Below, piece by piece: positions 1 to 10,766 of a stretch of DNA of 64,000 nucleotides. The notes below the pieces were generated by a model. That model was not told the DNA's origin. It saw only the letters and a program-made list of their open reading frames with translations, and searched no databases. The position numbers and the translations under genes were made by a program. The stretch's first letter is position 1. Each line of letters starts with the position of its first letter. This stretch comes from Orychophragmus violaceus (Eukaryota > Streptophyta > Magnoliopsida > Brassicales > Brassicaceae), in NCBI GenBank assembly GCA_030180135.1, contig CM058237.1, positions 38,337,126-38,401,125 of the forward strand, given 5' to 3'.

Positions 1-505
1 TCAATCAATGCTTCCTCAGATGAATATATAATGATCCAAGACCCATATTTTACTAAATTCAAGTGAGCCACTGGCTATCACTCAACTTTAGCTATTTAGG
101 TAAGCAACAACCTTGCTAGTTATATCTAATATAACTCTTGGTTGTGGATCGACATCTTATGTCCAATCCACCTGATGTCTCTGGGCCCAAAACGATTTTG
201 ATAGCCCAGTCAAGTAAACCAATCTCTTCAGTCATGTAATTGTTGATGCCTTGCACTGCAAGCCCATTAACACGATTACTTCCTGCCTTACTCATGTAAT
301 TGTTGATACCTTGCACTGCAAGCCTATCGTACAATGAAATGAGTCTTGACAGTTGACAAGATTGGAAAGACATCAAGTATCACTTGATATTTGGTTGAGG
401 AACGGAACCATTTAAAACGTTCAGTTTTACTATGTTTTAATTCTTATAATTAATTAATCCGCGATAACCGATCAATCCAATTGATCCGGTTTTGAATACC
501 GGTAA

Positions 506-756
506 GCATTGATCGATGCTACATTAGCATCGGTCGATGCCACCCTAATCAAAACAATCGCCATCAATTCATTCACAGTGTTCGACCATTATTATCCAAG
601 CTCGATAACCGGTCCAATCCAATTGAACCGATCCAACAATCTCGCGAGGCTGTGTCGATCGGTGCAACAATTGCATCGATCGACACTAGGCGAAAACTAG
701 GTTTATTCGGGTTTTCGCCCTGCATCGATCGATGCCGGATTGGCATCGATCGACAC
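506..756. repeat. Three palindromic doublets in copia-like internal region
   Basis: Pairs of 14-bp sites: 506-519 with 527-540; 652-665 with 673-686; 722-735 with 743-756. Each pair is exactly 21 bp centre to centre. Sites include GCATCGATCGATGC and GTGTCGATCGGTGC. Same signal as in the Athila-type elements. Confidence 0.9.
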
Positions 757-902
757 CATGCGAGAAAACCCTTAAACGTTTTCGATCAGAACCCTAAACT
801 AGGTTTTCAGGAAAACGAATTTTAGCATGCTTGTATCAATTATACAAAGATCTAGATTCAACTAATCTAATCATCATGCTACTGATTCAATGGAACCCTA
901 AA

Positions 903-914
903 GCTCTGATACCA
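903..914 (-). other. Primer binding site, tRNA-iMet type
   Basis: On the minus strand this reads TGGTATCAGAGC, complementary to the 3' end of initiator tRNA-Met, one base inside the LTR end. Confidence 0.7.
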
Positions 915-915
915 C

Positions 916-1592
916 TGAAGGAATTTCTAGCAATCAGGATTAGCAACCCTAGTCTAAATTCCGAGCCTAGGATCTAAGGTTCATGTAATTGAATCTAACA
1001 GATCTCGAGATTACCTGATGAATATGCAGCGGAAGTGTTTGCAGATAATCGAGATCACGAAGCGCCTCAAATGCTGCGCCTCTACTGGTATCCACACGCA
1101 CACAAACTGGACTGCAGGGATGCTAGTGCCTTACAGAGATCTAATCTCCAGAGAGGTTTATTTCTGTGTTCTGGTGGCTGTAAATTAGGTTAGGAACGAG
1201 TTTAGGTCGACCATATATCTTATATATGTCGGCTTAAACCACAACGGAATTAACCAACGATTAAACCGAATTAATCTGATTAATCCGCGAGTGCATCGAT
1301 CGATGCACTAACTGCAACGATCGACACTCTCCAAAACATTGATATCGAATGCATATCACATATGCATTCACTTAGATCATTACATTAATGATCAACCTCG
1401 TCTTTAACGCCCAGTTTGCTTAGGTGTGTGACCCTGTAGGATCATATAACACTAGCAATGAGTTCTCAACTCATTGATTATAAGTGGCTTCTAGCAAAGC
1501 GTTATGACTACCTATTGTTATGTGATTGTCTCATCCCGACTATACGACTTTCACTTAGAGCAAGTACAGTAGATTTCAGGACATTCCCAACA
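916..1592 (-). repeat. 5' LTR of the copia-like element
   Basis: The LTR is 677 bp and on the plus strand runs from TGAAGG to CCCAACA. The outer boundary abuts Athila ORF-1 coding sequence (CAAGATGCATAAG), so CAAGA at 1593-1597 is the likely target-site duplication; its partner lies left of the window. It carries one palindromic doublet (1293-1327). Confidence 0.6.
1293..1327. repeat. Palindromic doublet in copia-like LTR
   Basis: Sites GCATCGATCGATGC (1293-1306) and GCAACGATCGACAC (1314-1327), 21 bp centre to centre. Confidence 0.9.
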
Positions 1593-2310
1593 CAAGATGC
1601 ATAAGAACGAGATGGAGATGCTGTTCATTGGACTGAGGGACCAGTTTGAGGAGACTGATCTGAGAGATCCCACTAGAGGACTCAACTTGGGAGCTGTCTT
1701 TGCTCATCATTTATGTGATCTGCAGAAGAAACCATTCGATGGGAAGGGCACTGAGACAGTAGGGAGTCTGCTTACTCCCATTTTTAGGCATTGCAGGATT
1801 CCCTTAGAGGTACGGAGTGTAATGACAGCAAGGAGTTCCTTGATTTTAGTCACCTGCAGAGTGCTACATGGCTGAAGGAGGGACGTTCATGGGTCTATTA
1901 TGACCCTGACAGTGAGAGGCGTGGTGTGGATCTTCCTGCTACTTGTCTGACACAGATTGATATGCTGGATGCCTTGAGATTCCAGCCTCCTACGAGAGAT
2001 CAGCGCAGAGTTCCTTCTATGGCTCATCCGCTGGGAGAGCCTTCTACACGAGCTTCTACTTCATCTGCGCCTGCACCTGCTGCCCCTGTTGATGATGTTG
2101 GTCCTTATCCCGAGCCTTCGATGTCTTTTGGTGATATGTCTGAGGGAGAGTGGAGAGAGCGTGAAGATGGCATTCTACGGAGCAACTGGAACTTCATGCG
2201 TACCTGCACTTGCAGGAGACAGCCGCAGATACACCATCCAGGACCTTCTCGACGTAGACTGCGATCTCCGACTCCTGGTTCTTCGAGTGGTACTGATCTC
2301 TGGACATCAG
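1593..2310 (+). pseudogene. Athila ORF-1 C-terminal fragment
   Basis: The frame from 1597 encodes ORF-1 blocks (ELLFIGLRDQF-like, RDPTRGLNLGAVFAHHL, TETVGSLLTPIF). After a one-base shift near 1805 a second frame continues with FSHLQSATWLKEG, the proline/alanine-rich stretch and the basic C-terminus (CRRQPQIHHPGPSRRR). The function of Athila ORF-1 proteins is not established; they have been called env-like from their position. The N-terminal half is cut off by the inserted copia-like element. The normal acidic C-terminus is missing, so the end given is approximate. Confidence 0.85.
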
Positions 2311-3687
2311 TTCTGTATTTCTTTTTCATTTTTGTTTTGCACTTTTCTTTTGATTTTCTTAGGGTGCTTATGTTTTTGGATGATATGCTTGCATTTGAAC
2401 TATCTGTTGCTTTGATTTTGCTTGTCTACTTTGATTTTCAGCTTTCGGGTTCGAAAATTGAGATTTTCTCACGGACTAACCTGCTAACTTGCTGGCTGTT
2501 CTCGGATATGGCAGTGCGTCGATCGTTGCGGTCCTGATCGTCACATAACGAGAAATCGCACTGCAGCGATCGTTGCGGTCCTGAGCAACGATCGACACAT
2601 GACGAAAAATCGCCTTGCAACGGTCGTTACATTTATGTATCGATCGATGCATGAGCGACAGAGGTAAAAATTAGACATAACTCAACACATCCATAACATT
2701 TTCTTTCTTTTTTCCAACCCTTAGCTTAACACTATTGGGGACAGTGTGTTTCAAGTGTGGGGAGGTAGCTACTGACTTATATCTTTTTGTTTTCTTAAGA
2801 GTCAGTCCGTTTTTCAAAATTTTTGTTTTATTGAGTCAAAACAAGTTTAAGTAAGAAAAGTGAATTTTTGAGAAGTTAACAAGATCTTGCAGGAACTTAA
2901 GTAACCATTGGGATGAAGCTGAAAGATCAATCTATGACTATTAGAAAACCCAACACGGATCAACCTACTGAGGACACCCATATCAATTCAGGTATTTAGA
3001 GGATCCTTTTACTGGCTTCACCCTTAACTTGACTTTAATTTTCTCACCTAAGGGCTTGGTATACCTTGAGTCGGACTCCTTTGTTTGTTCTGACACAGCT
3101 TGTAAACCTGTCCGAGTATGGTTACCTTCTCCCCTTCCATACAAAAAAGTAATAAACTGAGGATGAGTTAGTAACTCCTAAGTGGTCACGAGAGTAGTAG
3201 CAAACACTATTACCTCCTGTGCGATCCATGGAATGTGTCCAAAGTACACCCCTTAACGGGAAGAGCACTGATAAAAAAATAAAATGATACCCAATGGGGA
3301 AAAATCAGAATGCTAAGGAAGGGAAAAGAGAAGAAAAGGGACCAAAAAAGATAGTATGGTGGTCTAGAGCTGACAAAGTAAGAATCCATGTGCCCTTTGA
3401 TCGATAATCCTTAGGTGAGACCACACTTAATATGCTTAAGAAGTCAGTAGGGTGAATTTGAATTGCTTGGATTGATTGTGGAGTTTACTTAGGACAGTTG
3501 CTAAGTGTGGGGGAAGTACATGTTGGTCTTGATATCTTGCAGTTGATTCTTTCAGTGGTTTACTAAGGGGAATCTGAGTGTTGTTGCTTCTAGGACAAAA
3601 AGAGTTTCTGAAAGTTTTCAAACCTCTTCACCATGTTTTAGTTCTCTATTTTGCTTGAGGGCAAGCAAATGCTAAGTGTGGGGGAGT
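2311..3687 (+). other. 3' noncoding block with three polypurine-like tracts, copy 1
   Basis: No coding region. AAGTGTGGGG-type tracts occur at 2753, 3503 and 3674, that is 935, 185 and 14 bp before the LTR. The last is the expected polypurine tract for plus-strand DNA priming. The same three-tract pattern recurs in the other copies. Confidence 0.75.
2516..2650. repeat. Palindromic doublet cluster after ORF-1, copy 1
   Basis: Full doublets: 2563-2576 with 2585-2598 (22 bp) and 2617-2630 with 2637-2650 (20 bp). A third is broken: site 2516-2529 is intact but its partner is reduced to GATCGTCAC at 2536-2544. Confidence 0.85.
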
Positions 3688-4817
3688 TGATATATCATAG
3701 TTTTTACCGGTTTTATGCCATGATATAAGTATGTTTGAGAGTCTTTTTATGTCTCTTTAGAGTCTTTTACAGGTGTTATTAGGTACTAGCACGTTTGGAG
3801 TGGATTTGGAGTAATTGGAGCATTTTGGTGCATTTTGATGTTTTGACCCGAGAGATAGAGCTCACTGTCTAGAACAGAGTGATGTGTCGATCGATGTACA
3901 GCGAGTTGGGCCAGTCTCGGCGAGAGTTAATGAAGAATTATGAATTTGCAAGATTTTCCAGAAGTTCCAGATATTTACACAGAAGCCCCAAGACGTGATT
4001 TAGCTATTTAATTAGGTTTTAACTTCAGTTTTTACATACGCTATCATACTTTAGAACCTAGAGTTTTTGGAGCTATTTGGGGCTGATCTGATCATGTACT
4101 ACATCTTGTTTTTGGAGAAGATTTCGAACCCCTTTACTTGTTTAATCTCTTTTATGATATCTATTAATTCATTGATCATGTTTTCATTATCTATGTCTGA
4201 GTAGATTCATAGTTAGGTTTAGGGATTCTCATTAAGGATTTTATGACTTGCTAGATATAATTAATTCAGATAAGGATTCATATCAATAGATGTTCTTCAA
4301 GCTAAATTGTGTTTAATGCTAGTTCTAACTTGATCACTTAGAATCTAGATCTTAGGTTGCTAGATTGACACGAAAGTGTGGTTTAGAATCTGAACTATTT
4401 AGGTTGAGCAATATAATTACTCGCAAAGAAATTTGGTTTAATTAGATTGTGAACATATCGAACTTGATCATTAAAGCTGGTTTAATCTGTTAGGAATTAC
4501 AAAGACATTTGGATTTCTGCAATTAGGTTTAGAGAATTCTCACAACGAAAGTTGGTTAATTCTATATATGTGTTTTGAGTTCTAGAACCGTACCTAATTT
4601 TATCCTGACTGAATGATTTGTCTGCTTGTCTGATTTCCTAAGAACTCCCTAGACTTAGCGCCCTTAGTTAATTGCTTACAACAAACCTTGCTACTGATTT
4701 ACTTTCTTGCTTGCTTTTTAGTTTTCTAATCACATTTGCTTTCTCCTAGTTTAATCTTTTTTGTTCTATTTCTATCGTTACCTAGAGTCCTCGTAGATTC
4801 GATCCCTAAGTACTACA
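3688..4817 (+). repeat. Athila-type LTR, 3' end truncated
   Basis: It begins TGATATATCATAG directly after the polypurine tract (GTGGGGGAGT). It follows other LTRs of the family up to the GGATTCGATACC-like sequence near 4800, then stops before the usual CACTTGCAG...TATCA end. A single palindromic site, GTGTCGATCGATGT at 3894-3907, sits at offset 206; its partner is lost. Confidence 0.85.
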
Positions 4818-5764
4818 TTGATATTACTGTTGAAAGTGATGGATGAGAAGTTGGAAGAAGATCCACAACCTGATGATCCACCTTATCACCCTTGTGTGCA
4901 GAGATACTTGGAGAGGATGGTTCCTATGGACGAAGTGTTGAAAGATTGGGTGATAGTGATCCCTAAACAAATCAGTGATGTGTTGTTCACTCAGATTCCT
5001 AAGAAGCTACCTGATTCTGGTATATTTGTGCTGAGTTGTTCCATCTTCGATTATAGCTTTAGGCGCTCGTTGTGTGATATAGGAGCTGCTGTAAATCTCA
5101 TGCCATACTCTGTGGCAGAGAAACTGGGAATGACAGATTTTTCACCCACTAGGACTTCTCTGGTTCTAGCTGATCAGTCAAGAAGGATTCCAGAAGGAGT
5201 TCTTGAGGATGTCCCAGTGAGAGTTGGGAACTACTTAGTTCCGACAGATTTTGTGGTGCTTAAGTACGATAGTGATCCGGATTATGCTCTGATACTAGGA
5301 AGTCCTTTCTTAGCCACAGCTGGTGCGAAGATTGATGTGAGGCATGGTCTGATTGATCTCCATCTAGGAGATGGACCTCTACACTTTGAGATGGATATGC
5401 TGCGCAAGCCAAAGATTGATGGTCAAACCTTTAGCATTGAGGATGGGCAGGAAATGCAGAAGAGTGAGACTTTAGTTTCTGATCCTTGAGAGGAGAAGAT
5501 GTTGGTTTCTGCAGATTCCACTCTAACATATGCAGAGCTCGCAACAACTTCTAAGCAGAAAGCTCCTGACATTAGAACCTCACTAAAGCAAAGGTGCACG
5601 TCTTCCAAGCTCAGTTCTACTAACTTTACTTCTATGAATGCAGGAGAACATCGCATCCCTTTTTTCTTGGACGAGCTCACACTTATAATGCTTACTCTCC
5701 ACCTTGGATGAGGAAACTTTCACAGAGGTACTCACGGTCTCTATCGAAACCTCCAGGAGCTTGA
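4818..5764 (+). pseudogene. Aspartic protease of Athila-type Gag-PR polyprotein
   Basis: The frame opens in the linker (VMDEKLEEDPQ, YHPCVQRYLE) and runs through the retroviral-type aspartic protease with active-site motif LCDIGAAVNLMP (DIGA in place of the family's DLGA/DTGA). Then come IPEGVLEDVPVRVGNYLVP, the LILGSPFLATAGA flap-side block and IDVRHGLIDLHLGD. A TGA stop at 5487-5489 replaces the Gly codon of a conserved DPGEKK tail. The tail continues in frame and shifts near 5662 before ending PPWMRKLSQ...PPGA. There is no start codon of its own; it is the surviving end of a Gag-PR polyprotein. The first codons (about 4818-4828) are LTR/linker junction sequence. Confidence 0.85.
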
Positions 5765-5805
5765 TCTTGTTCGTCCGGTCAAGCTAATGACCTTAAACAA
5801 GCGCT

Positions 5806-5824
5806 GAGTAGGAGGCAACCCACT
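5806..5824 (+). other. Conserved hairpin after Gag-PR stop, copy 2
   Basis: In GCGCTGAGTAGGAGGCAACC plus CACTG, an AGTRGG/CCCACT stem flanks AGGCAA. The same element follows the Gag-PR stop in copies 3, 4 and 5. One stem pair is mismatched here. Role unknown. Confidence 0.5.
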
Positions 5825-5923
5825 GTTTGGTTTGTACATATTATTTAGGTGTTTTTCTTAGGATTTTACGTTTTGGTTTTGTTTTTGGTGTGTTTTCACT
5901 GCAGAGTACGAGTCTGGAGATCT

Positions 5924-6167
5924 GCGTCGATCATTGCACTTGTTACGACGATCGATGCAGGGTGATTTGACGAAGAAGAATCGCTTTGTGACGATCGTTG
6001 CGGTCCTATGCAACGGTCGTTGCAGGAAGATATGACGAGGAGATAAAGTCGCTTTGTGACGATCGTTGCGGTCCTGTGCAACGGTCGACACAGGTGGTTC
6101 AATTTCCAAATTAAAGGTACACATGCGCTAAACCGGAATCGGATCAGTTCAATGGCAACGTCGTTGC
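5924..6167. repeat. Palindromic doublet cluster between PR and ORF-1, copy 2
   Basis: Doublets 5924-5937 with 5945-5958 (21 bp), 5988-6001 with 6010-6023 (22 bp) and 6056-6069 with 6078-6091 (22 bp). A lone site with one base deleted, GCAACGTCGTTGC, lies at 6155-6167. Confidence 0.9.
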
Positions 6168-6357
6168 AGTCATGAAACAGGTAAGTGCCTTTAACCTTTT
6201 CTCCCTTTTCTTCTTCCCCATTTCGACTGTCCGTACACCCGAATCACCTCTCACCTAAATCACTCAATTCTTCATAATTTTCGTTGATTCAAAGCGTTCT
6301 TCTTCTTGATTTTACACGCTCTATCCATTTCTATAACCTATTCGATGCAATTCCGAG

Positions 6358-6647
6358 GTAAGGTCTCTCAAAATCATCATTTTCGGATTCGATTTTAGGG
6401 TTTTGAAATTAGAGGTTTTTGGCTTTAGAATATTAATACCGTGATGATATAGGCTTGATTTAGGTTGATTGATGATAAAATTATACTGCTTATGTGATTG
6501 TGGGATTGATTTTTACGCGATTTGAGGAATTATATGGCATCTGTGAATTCGCCTTGCAACGATCGATGCGTCTGAGGAACGATCGTTGCACTGCGATTTC
6601 ACAGAGGTTTCTGCGTGACTAACAGGGCCTTGTTTCTTTGATTGCAG
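6358..6647 (+). other. Predicted leader intron of ORF-1, copy 2
   Basis: The donor is GAG|GTAAGG at 6357/6358 and the acceptor TTGATTGCAG ends at 6647, just where ORF-1 starts. The leader upstream (CTATCCATTTCTATAACC) aligns with copy 3, in which the leader joins directly to the ORF-1 ATG with no intron. A second donor-like CAG|GTAAGT lies at 6181 and is also present in copies 3 and 5. A doublet sits inside the intron (6556-6569 with 6576-6589, 20 bp). Confidence 0.65.
6556..6589. repeat. Palindromic doublet inside ORF-1 leader intron, copy 2
   Basis: Sites GCAACGATCGATGC and GGAACGATCGTTGC, 20 bp centre to centre. Confidence 0.9.
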
Positions 6648-8154
6648 ACGCCTCCCCGCGGACAGCCTCGTAAACGCGGCAGATCTACTCCGGCTACTGC
6701 GGATCAGATTCCTATACCAGATGAGTGGTTTACACGAGACTCGCCACTGCCTGAGCCGTATCAGCAAGACTGTGATGCCATACAATGGCCTTGGCCTAAG
6801 GAAGAAGGAGCCGAGATTCCGACAGATAAAGATTGGGGCAAAGCGCCTAAGGATGTAGCTAAGGATGCAGATTTCATTAACAGGCCGATATCAGAGCACT
6901 GGGATGACTATGATACGTTGCTCTACAATAGTTGGTTGGATATGGACGTCCAGCCAACCAAATTTGCTGATTATCGGACCTGCAAGATCCTGGGCATTGA
7001 TAGGCAGGTGCATGCATTGGTTAAGGCCATGGGTTTGGGGACGATGCCTTGGCAGTACTATCCACTTTACCCCGATCTAGTTAGACAGTTGCTCGCTACT
7101 TGCAGAGTATACTATCCTGATCCGAATTGCCGGAGAGCTTCTGGGGGTATCTTTACTTTCAGGTGTCTGGGAGCCAGGTATCAGATTTCATTTCTTGATA
7201 TCTGCCGTATTTATGGATTTAGTGTGGAGCCCACACGTTGCGGTATAGCTCTTGAGTGGGATAGACAGGAAGCGCAGCATTTTTGGGACCATTTTGGTAA
7301 TGGACCATATGACTCGAGGACCACGAAGCAGATTCAGGTAAGGCATCCGGTGCTGCGATATGTCATACGCATCCTGGGATACACTCTGTTGTGCAAAGCT
7401 GAAGCGAACAAGATGCGCAAGAATGAGCTGGAGGTACTTTTCATTGGGCTGAGAGAGCTGTTTGCTGATTCTGATTTGAGAGATCCTACCAGAGGACTTA
7501 ACTTAGGAGATGTGTTTGCTCATCACTTATGCTCATTGACGAAGAAGGCATTAGATGGGAAGAGCACTGAGACAGTAGGGAGTTTGCTTACTCCAATCTT
7601 TCAGCACTGTAGGATCCCTTTGCAGGGTATGGAGCGTGATGACAAGGAGGTATTCATGGATTTGACCCACCTACAGAGTGCTACTTGGCTGAAGGAGAGA
7701 CACATCTGGGTCTACTATGACACAAACGCTATGAAGCGTGGTGTAGATCTTGCTGCTGCTGATCTGATCAGGATTGATACATTGGCTGGTTGAGTTTCCA
7801 GCCTCCTAGGAACGATCAGCGCAGTGTACCTACGATGGCCCATCCGCTGGGAGAGCCTTCTACACGGTCTTCTTCTTCTTCTGTGCCGGCACCCGAGCCT
7901 GCTACTGCTACATATGACATTGGTCCTTATCCAGCTCCTTCGATACCAGTGAGTGAGATGACTGAGGGCGGTGGAGAGAGCGTCAGGATGGTATACTATG
8001 GAGCATTTGGGATTTCATGCGTGGCTGCACTTGCAGGAGACAGTCACAGATTCATCAGCCCATTCATGTTCGTCGTCTTCGACAGCGTTCTCCGACTCCC
8101 GTTACTTCGGGCAGTACTGATCCCTTGGATGGGAATGATGATGAGAGCGAGTGA
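6648..8154 (+). pseudogene. Athila ORF-1, copy 2
   Basis: This is a near full-length ORF-1 (about 502 codons). The start codon expected right after the splice acceptor is ACG, not ATG. The frame encodes the basic N-terminus (QPRKRGR), SEHWDDYDTLLYNSWLD, TCKILGIDRQV, LYPDLVRQLLATCRV, RHPVLRYVIRILGYTLLCKAEANKMRK, RDPTRGLNLGDVFAHHL, TVGSLLTPIFQHCRIPL and LTHLQSATWLKE. One frameshift near 7790 leads into FQPPRNDQRSVPTMAHPLGEPS and another near 7968 disrupts the C-terminus. The ancestral stop is TGA at 8152-8154. The protein is of unknown function; no membrane segment is obvious, so an envelope role is not supported by this sequence. Confidence 0.88.
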
Positions 8155-8373
8155 GATCAAAGTCCCATTTTTAGACTATCGGTTATGTTTTTCTTTTTCA
8201 CTTTTATTTTGATTTTCTTGTTGCTACTTATGTTTGGGATGATGTGCTTGCTTTTAGACCATTTGTTGCTTTGATTTTGCTTGTTTGCGATGTTTTCAGC
8301 TTTCAGGTTTGAGTTTTGAGATTTTTCTGACGGACTAACTGCTGACTGCTAACTGGTCTGACGAAATCGCAAT

Positions 8374-8515
8374 GCAACGATTGACATGGTCCTTTGTGTC
8401 GATCGATTCAACACGAAAATCGCATTGCAGCGATCGTTGCGGACCTGTGCAACGATAGACTCATTATCACAATTGCCCTGCAACGATCGTCGCATTCATG
8501 CGTAACGATCGATGC
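8374..8515. repeat. Palindromic doublet cluster after ORF-1, copy 2
   Basis: Doublets 8374-8387 with 8396-8409, 8427-8440 with 8449-8462 and 8480-8493 with 8502-8515, each 22 bp centre to centre. Several sites have one or two changes from the palindrome. Confidence 0.88.
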
Positions 8516-9545
8516 AGGTGCGAGACAGGTAAAAATCGACAAAACCTAACACATCCTTTAATATTTTCTTCTTTTACCGAGCCTAGGCTTGACACCACTG
8601 GGGACAGTGTGTTTCAAGTGTGGGGGAGGTAGCTACTGACGCACGCTTTTGTTTTCTTAGATTCAGTCCAAAAATTTGTTTTATCGAGTCAAAACAGTTT
8701 AAGTAGGAAACAATGAATTTTTGAGAAGCCAACAACACTTGCAGGAACTTAAGTAACCACTGGGATGAGCTTGCAGGATCAATCTATGACTATTAGAAAA
8801 CCCAATGCAGATCAGCCTACTAAAGACACACATATCAATTCAGGTATTCAGAGAATCCTTTACTGACTTCACCCTTAATTTTGACTTAATTTTCTCACCT
8901 AAGGGCTTGGTATACCTTGAGTCGGATTCCTCTGTTAGTTCTGACATAGCTTGTAAACCTGTCCAAGTAAGGTTCCCTTCTCCCCTTCCTTAAAGTAAAA
9001 AAAAAAAGAGAATAATAAACTGAGGATGAGCTAGTAGCTCTAAAATGGTCTCGGGAGTGGTCGAAACCCCTATTACCTCCTGTGCATCCATGGAATGTGT
9101 CCAAAGTACACCCCATAACGGGAAGAGCACTGATAAAAAAAAAATGATACCCCATGGGGAAAAATCAGTTGCTAAGGAAGGGAAAAGAGAAGAAAGGACC
9201 AGAAAAAGATAGTATGGTGGTCTAGAGCTAGCAGAGTAAGAATCCATGTGCCTTTTGATCGATAATCCTTTGGTGAGACCGCACTTAAATGCTTATAGAA
9301 GTCAGTAGGGTGAATTTGAATGCTTTGGATTGATTGTGGAGTTTACTTAGGACAGTTGCTAAGTTTGGGGGAAGTATATGTTGGTCTTGATGTCTTGCAG
9401 GTGAATATTCCAGTGGCTTACTAAGGGGAATCTGAATGTTGTTGCTTCTAAGATGAAATGAGTCTCTGAAAGTTTTCCAACCTCTTCACCATATACTAGT
9501 TATCTGTTTCGCTTGAGGGCAAGCAAAGGCTAAGTGTGGGTGAGT
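8516..9545 (+). other. 3' noncoding block with three polypurine-like tracts, copy 2
   Basis: Tracts at 8616, 9361 and 9532 lie 930, 185 and 14 bp before the LTR. No coding region seen; small frames here have no family resemblance. Confidence 0.75.
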
Positions 9546-10766
9546 TGACATACCATGGATTTTAGGGTTTTTAACCATGGTATATGTCTTATTTATCGAG
9601 TCTTTTATTATATTTTGGAGTCTTTTAGGTATGTTTACAGGTCTAAGTACGATTGGAGCGGATTTGGAGATTATGGCGCATTCTGGAGCATTTTGGAGCA
9701 TTTACCCGAGAGGAATAGTTCACTGTCCAAAACAGAGATCTGCATCGATCTACACATCTCGTGCATCGATCGACACACATGCGAGTCAGACAATTCTCGG
9801 CGAGTTTAATGAAGAGTTTGGAAATTGCACTTTGGCCCAGAAGTTTCTTATAATTACAAAGAAGCCCCATCCGTGATTAGACCACTATATTAGGTTTTTA
9901 AGCCATTGTTTAGGCTACGTTTTACATACGCTTACTTACGCTTTCATACTTTGAGCATAGAGATTTTATAGATTTTGGGGCTGATCTGAACCTGTACTGC
10001 TTCCTGCTTTTGGAGAAGATTTGGAACCCCTTTTATTCTTTACTCTCTATTTATGCAATTTATTCATTCATTGATTTGTGTTTCATTAATCATGTCTGAG
10101 TAGATTCATAGTTAGGTTTAGGGATTCTCTTAAAGGTTTTCATGACTTGTTATATTGATTTATCAGTTTAGGGTTCATATCTTATTTGTTCTTCAACCTG
10201 AATTATGCTTAATACTATTTTCTAACCTGATCACTTAGAATCTAGACTTTAGGGTATTAAATTGACACGAAAGTGTAATTTAGAATCTGAACTATTTAGG
10301 TTGAGCAATTGAATTATCCGTAAAGAAATTTGGTTTAATTGAATTGTGAACAAATCGAACTTGCACTTAAGGTAGTTTAATCTGTTAGGAATTGCAAAGA
10401 AATTTGGGTTTCTGCTATTAGAATTAGAGAATTCTCGCAACGAAAGTTGGTTAATTCTATATCTGTGTTTGAGTTGTAGAACCGAACTTAATTTGATCCT
10501 GACTGATAGTTAATGTGCTTGTCTGATTTCCTGAGAACTCCCTAGACTTAGCGCTTTTAGTACTTGCTTACAAACCACTCTTGCTATTGATTTACTTTTT
10601 GTTATGTTCTGATTTACTGCTCATTCTCTGTTTCACCTAGCTTAACTTGACATTCTCCAATCTATCGTAAGGTCTAGAGTCTCTGTGGATTTCGATACCC
10701 TATATACTACTGTCACGTCTGTGCACTTGCAGTGTAGATCTAGGGATTAAAACTCTGATCGTATCA
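9546..10766 (+). repeat. 3' LTR of Athila-type copy 2
   Basis: The LTR is 1221 bp, beginning TGACATACCATGG and ending GATCGTATCA. It belongs to the subfamily with an ATGGATTTTAGGG start (like 57290), unlike the truncated LTR at 3688, so the two LTRs bounding copy 2 come from different subfamilies. A doublet lies at offset 196. Confidence 0.88.
9742..9776. repeat. Palindromic doublet in LTR of copy 2
   Basis: Sites GCATCGATCTACAC and GCATCGATCGACAC, 21 bp centre to centre. Confidence 0.9.

Larger units (their letters stand above)
1..1592 (-). mobile_element. Copia-like LTR element, PBS end only (partial)
   Basis: The right-hand LTR (916-1592), read on the minus strand, begins TGTTGGGAATGTCC and ends CCTTCA. 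It is followed by a PBS matching initiator tRNA-Met, the usual arrangement for Ty1/copia elements. So this is the 5' end of a minus-strand element whose body runs off the left window edge. Bases 1-902 are internal sequence with no recognisable gag or pol; one minus frame at 116-376 contains a short duplicated peptide (LAVQGINNYM) but matches nothing I know. The element interrupts an Athila ORF-1 at 1593. Assignment to copia is an inference from the PBS and LTR ends, since no protein domain is visible. Confidence 0.6.
1593..4817 (+). mobile_element. Athila-type element copy 1 (3' part)
   Basis: What remains is the 3' half of ORF-1, a 3' noncoding block of about 0.9 kb, a polypurine tract and an LTR. 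The 5' side was separated by the copia-like insertion at 1-1592. The LTR loses its end at about 4817 and runs straight into protease coding sequence of copy 2. The two copies are therefore joined by a deletion or unequal recombination that removed the LTR end, PBS and gag. Confidence 0.85.
4818..10766 (+). mobile_element. Athila-type element copy 2 (no 5' LTR end, PBS or gag)
   Basis: From left to right: end of the gag-protease linker, aspartic protease, conserved tail, noncoding spacer with doublets, ORF-1 leader intron, ORF-1, 3' noncoding block and 3' LTR. Reverse transcriptase, RNase H and integrase are absent: the protease tail is followed directly by the spacer, as in copies 3, 4 and 5. 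The 3' LTR ends in TATCA and is followed by a large-LTR sequence that begins in mid-unit (10767), so this cluster inserted into that LTR; the other side lies left of the window. Confidence 0.85.

Noticed and set aside
506..756. Regularly spaced short palindromes as a possible CRISPR-like array
   Set aside because: Sites are in isolated pairs across a plant genome with variable arms and no repeat-spacer array or cas-type genes.
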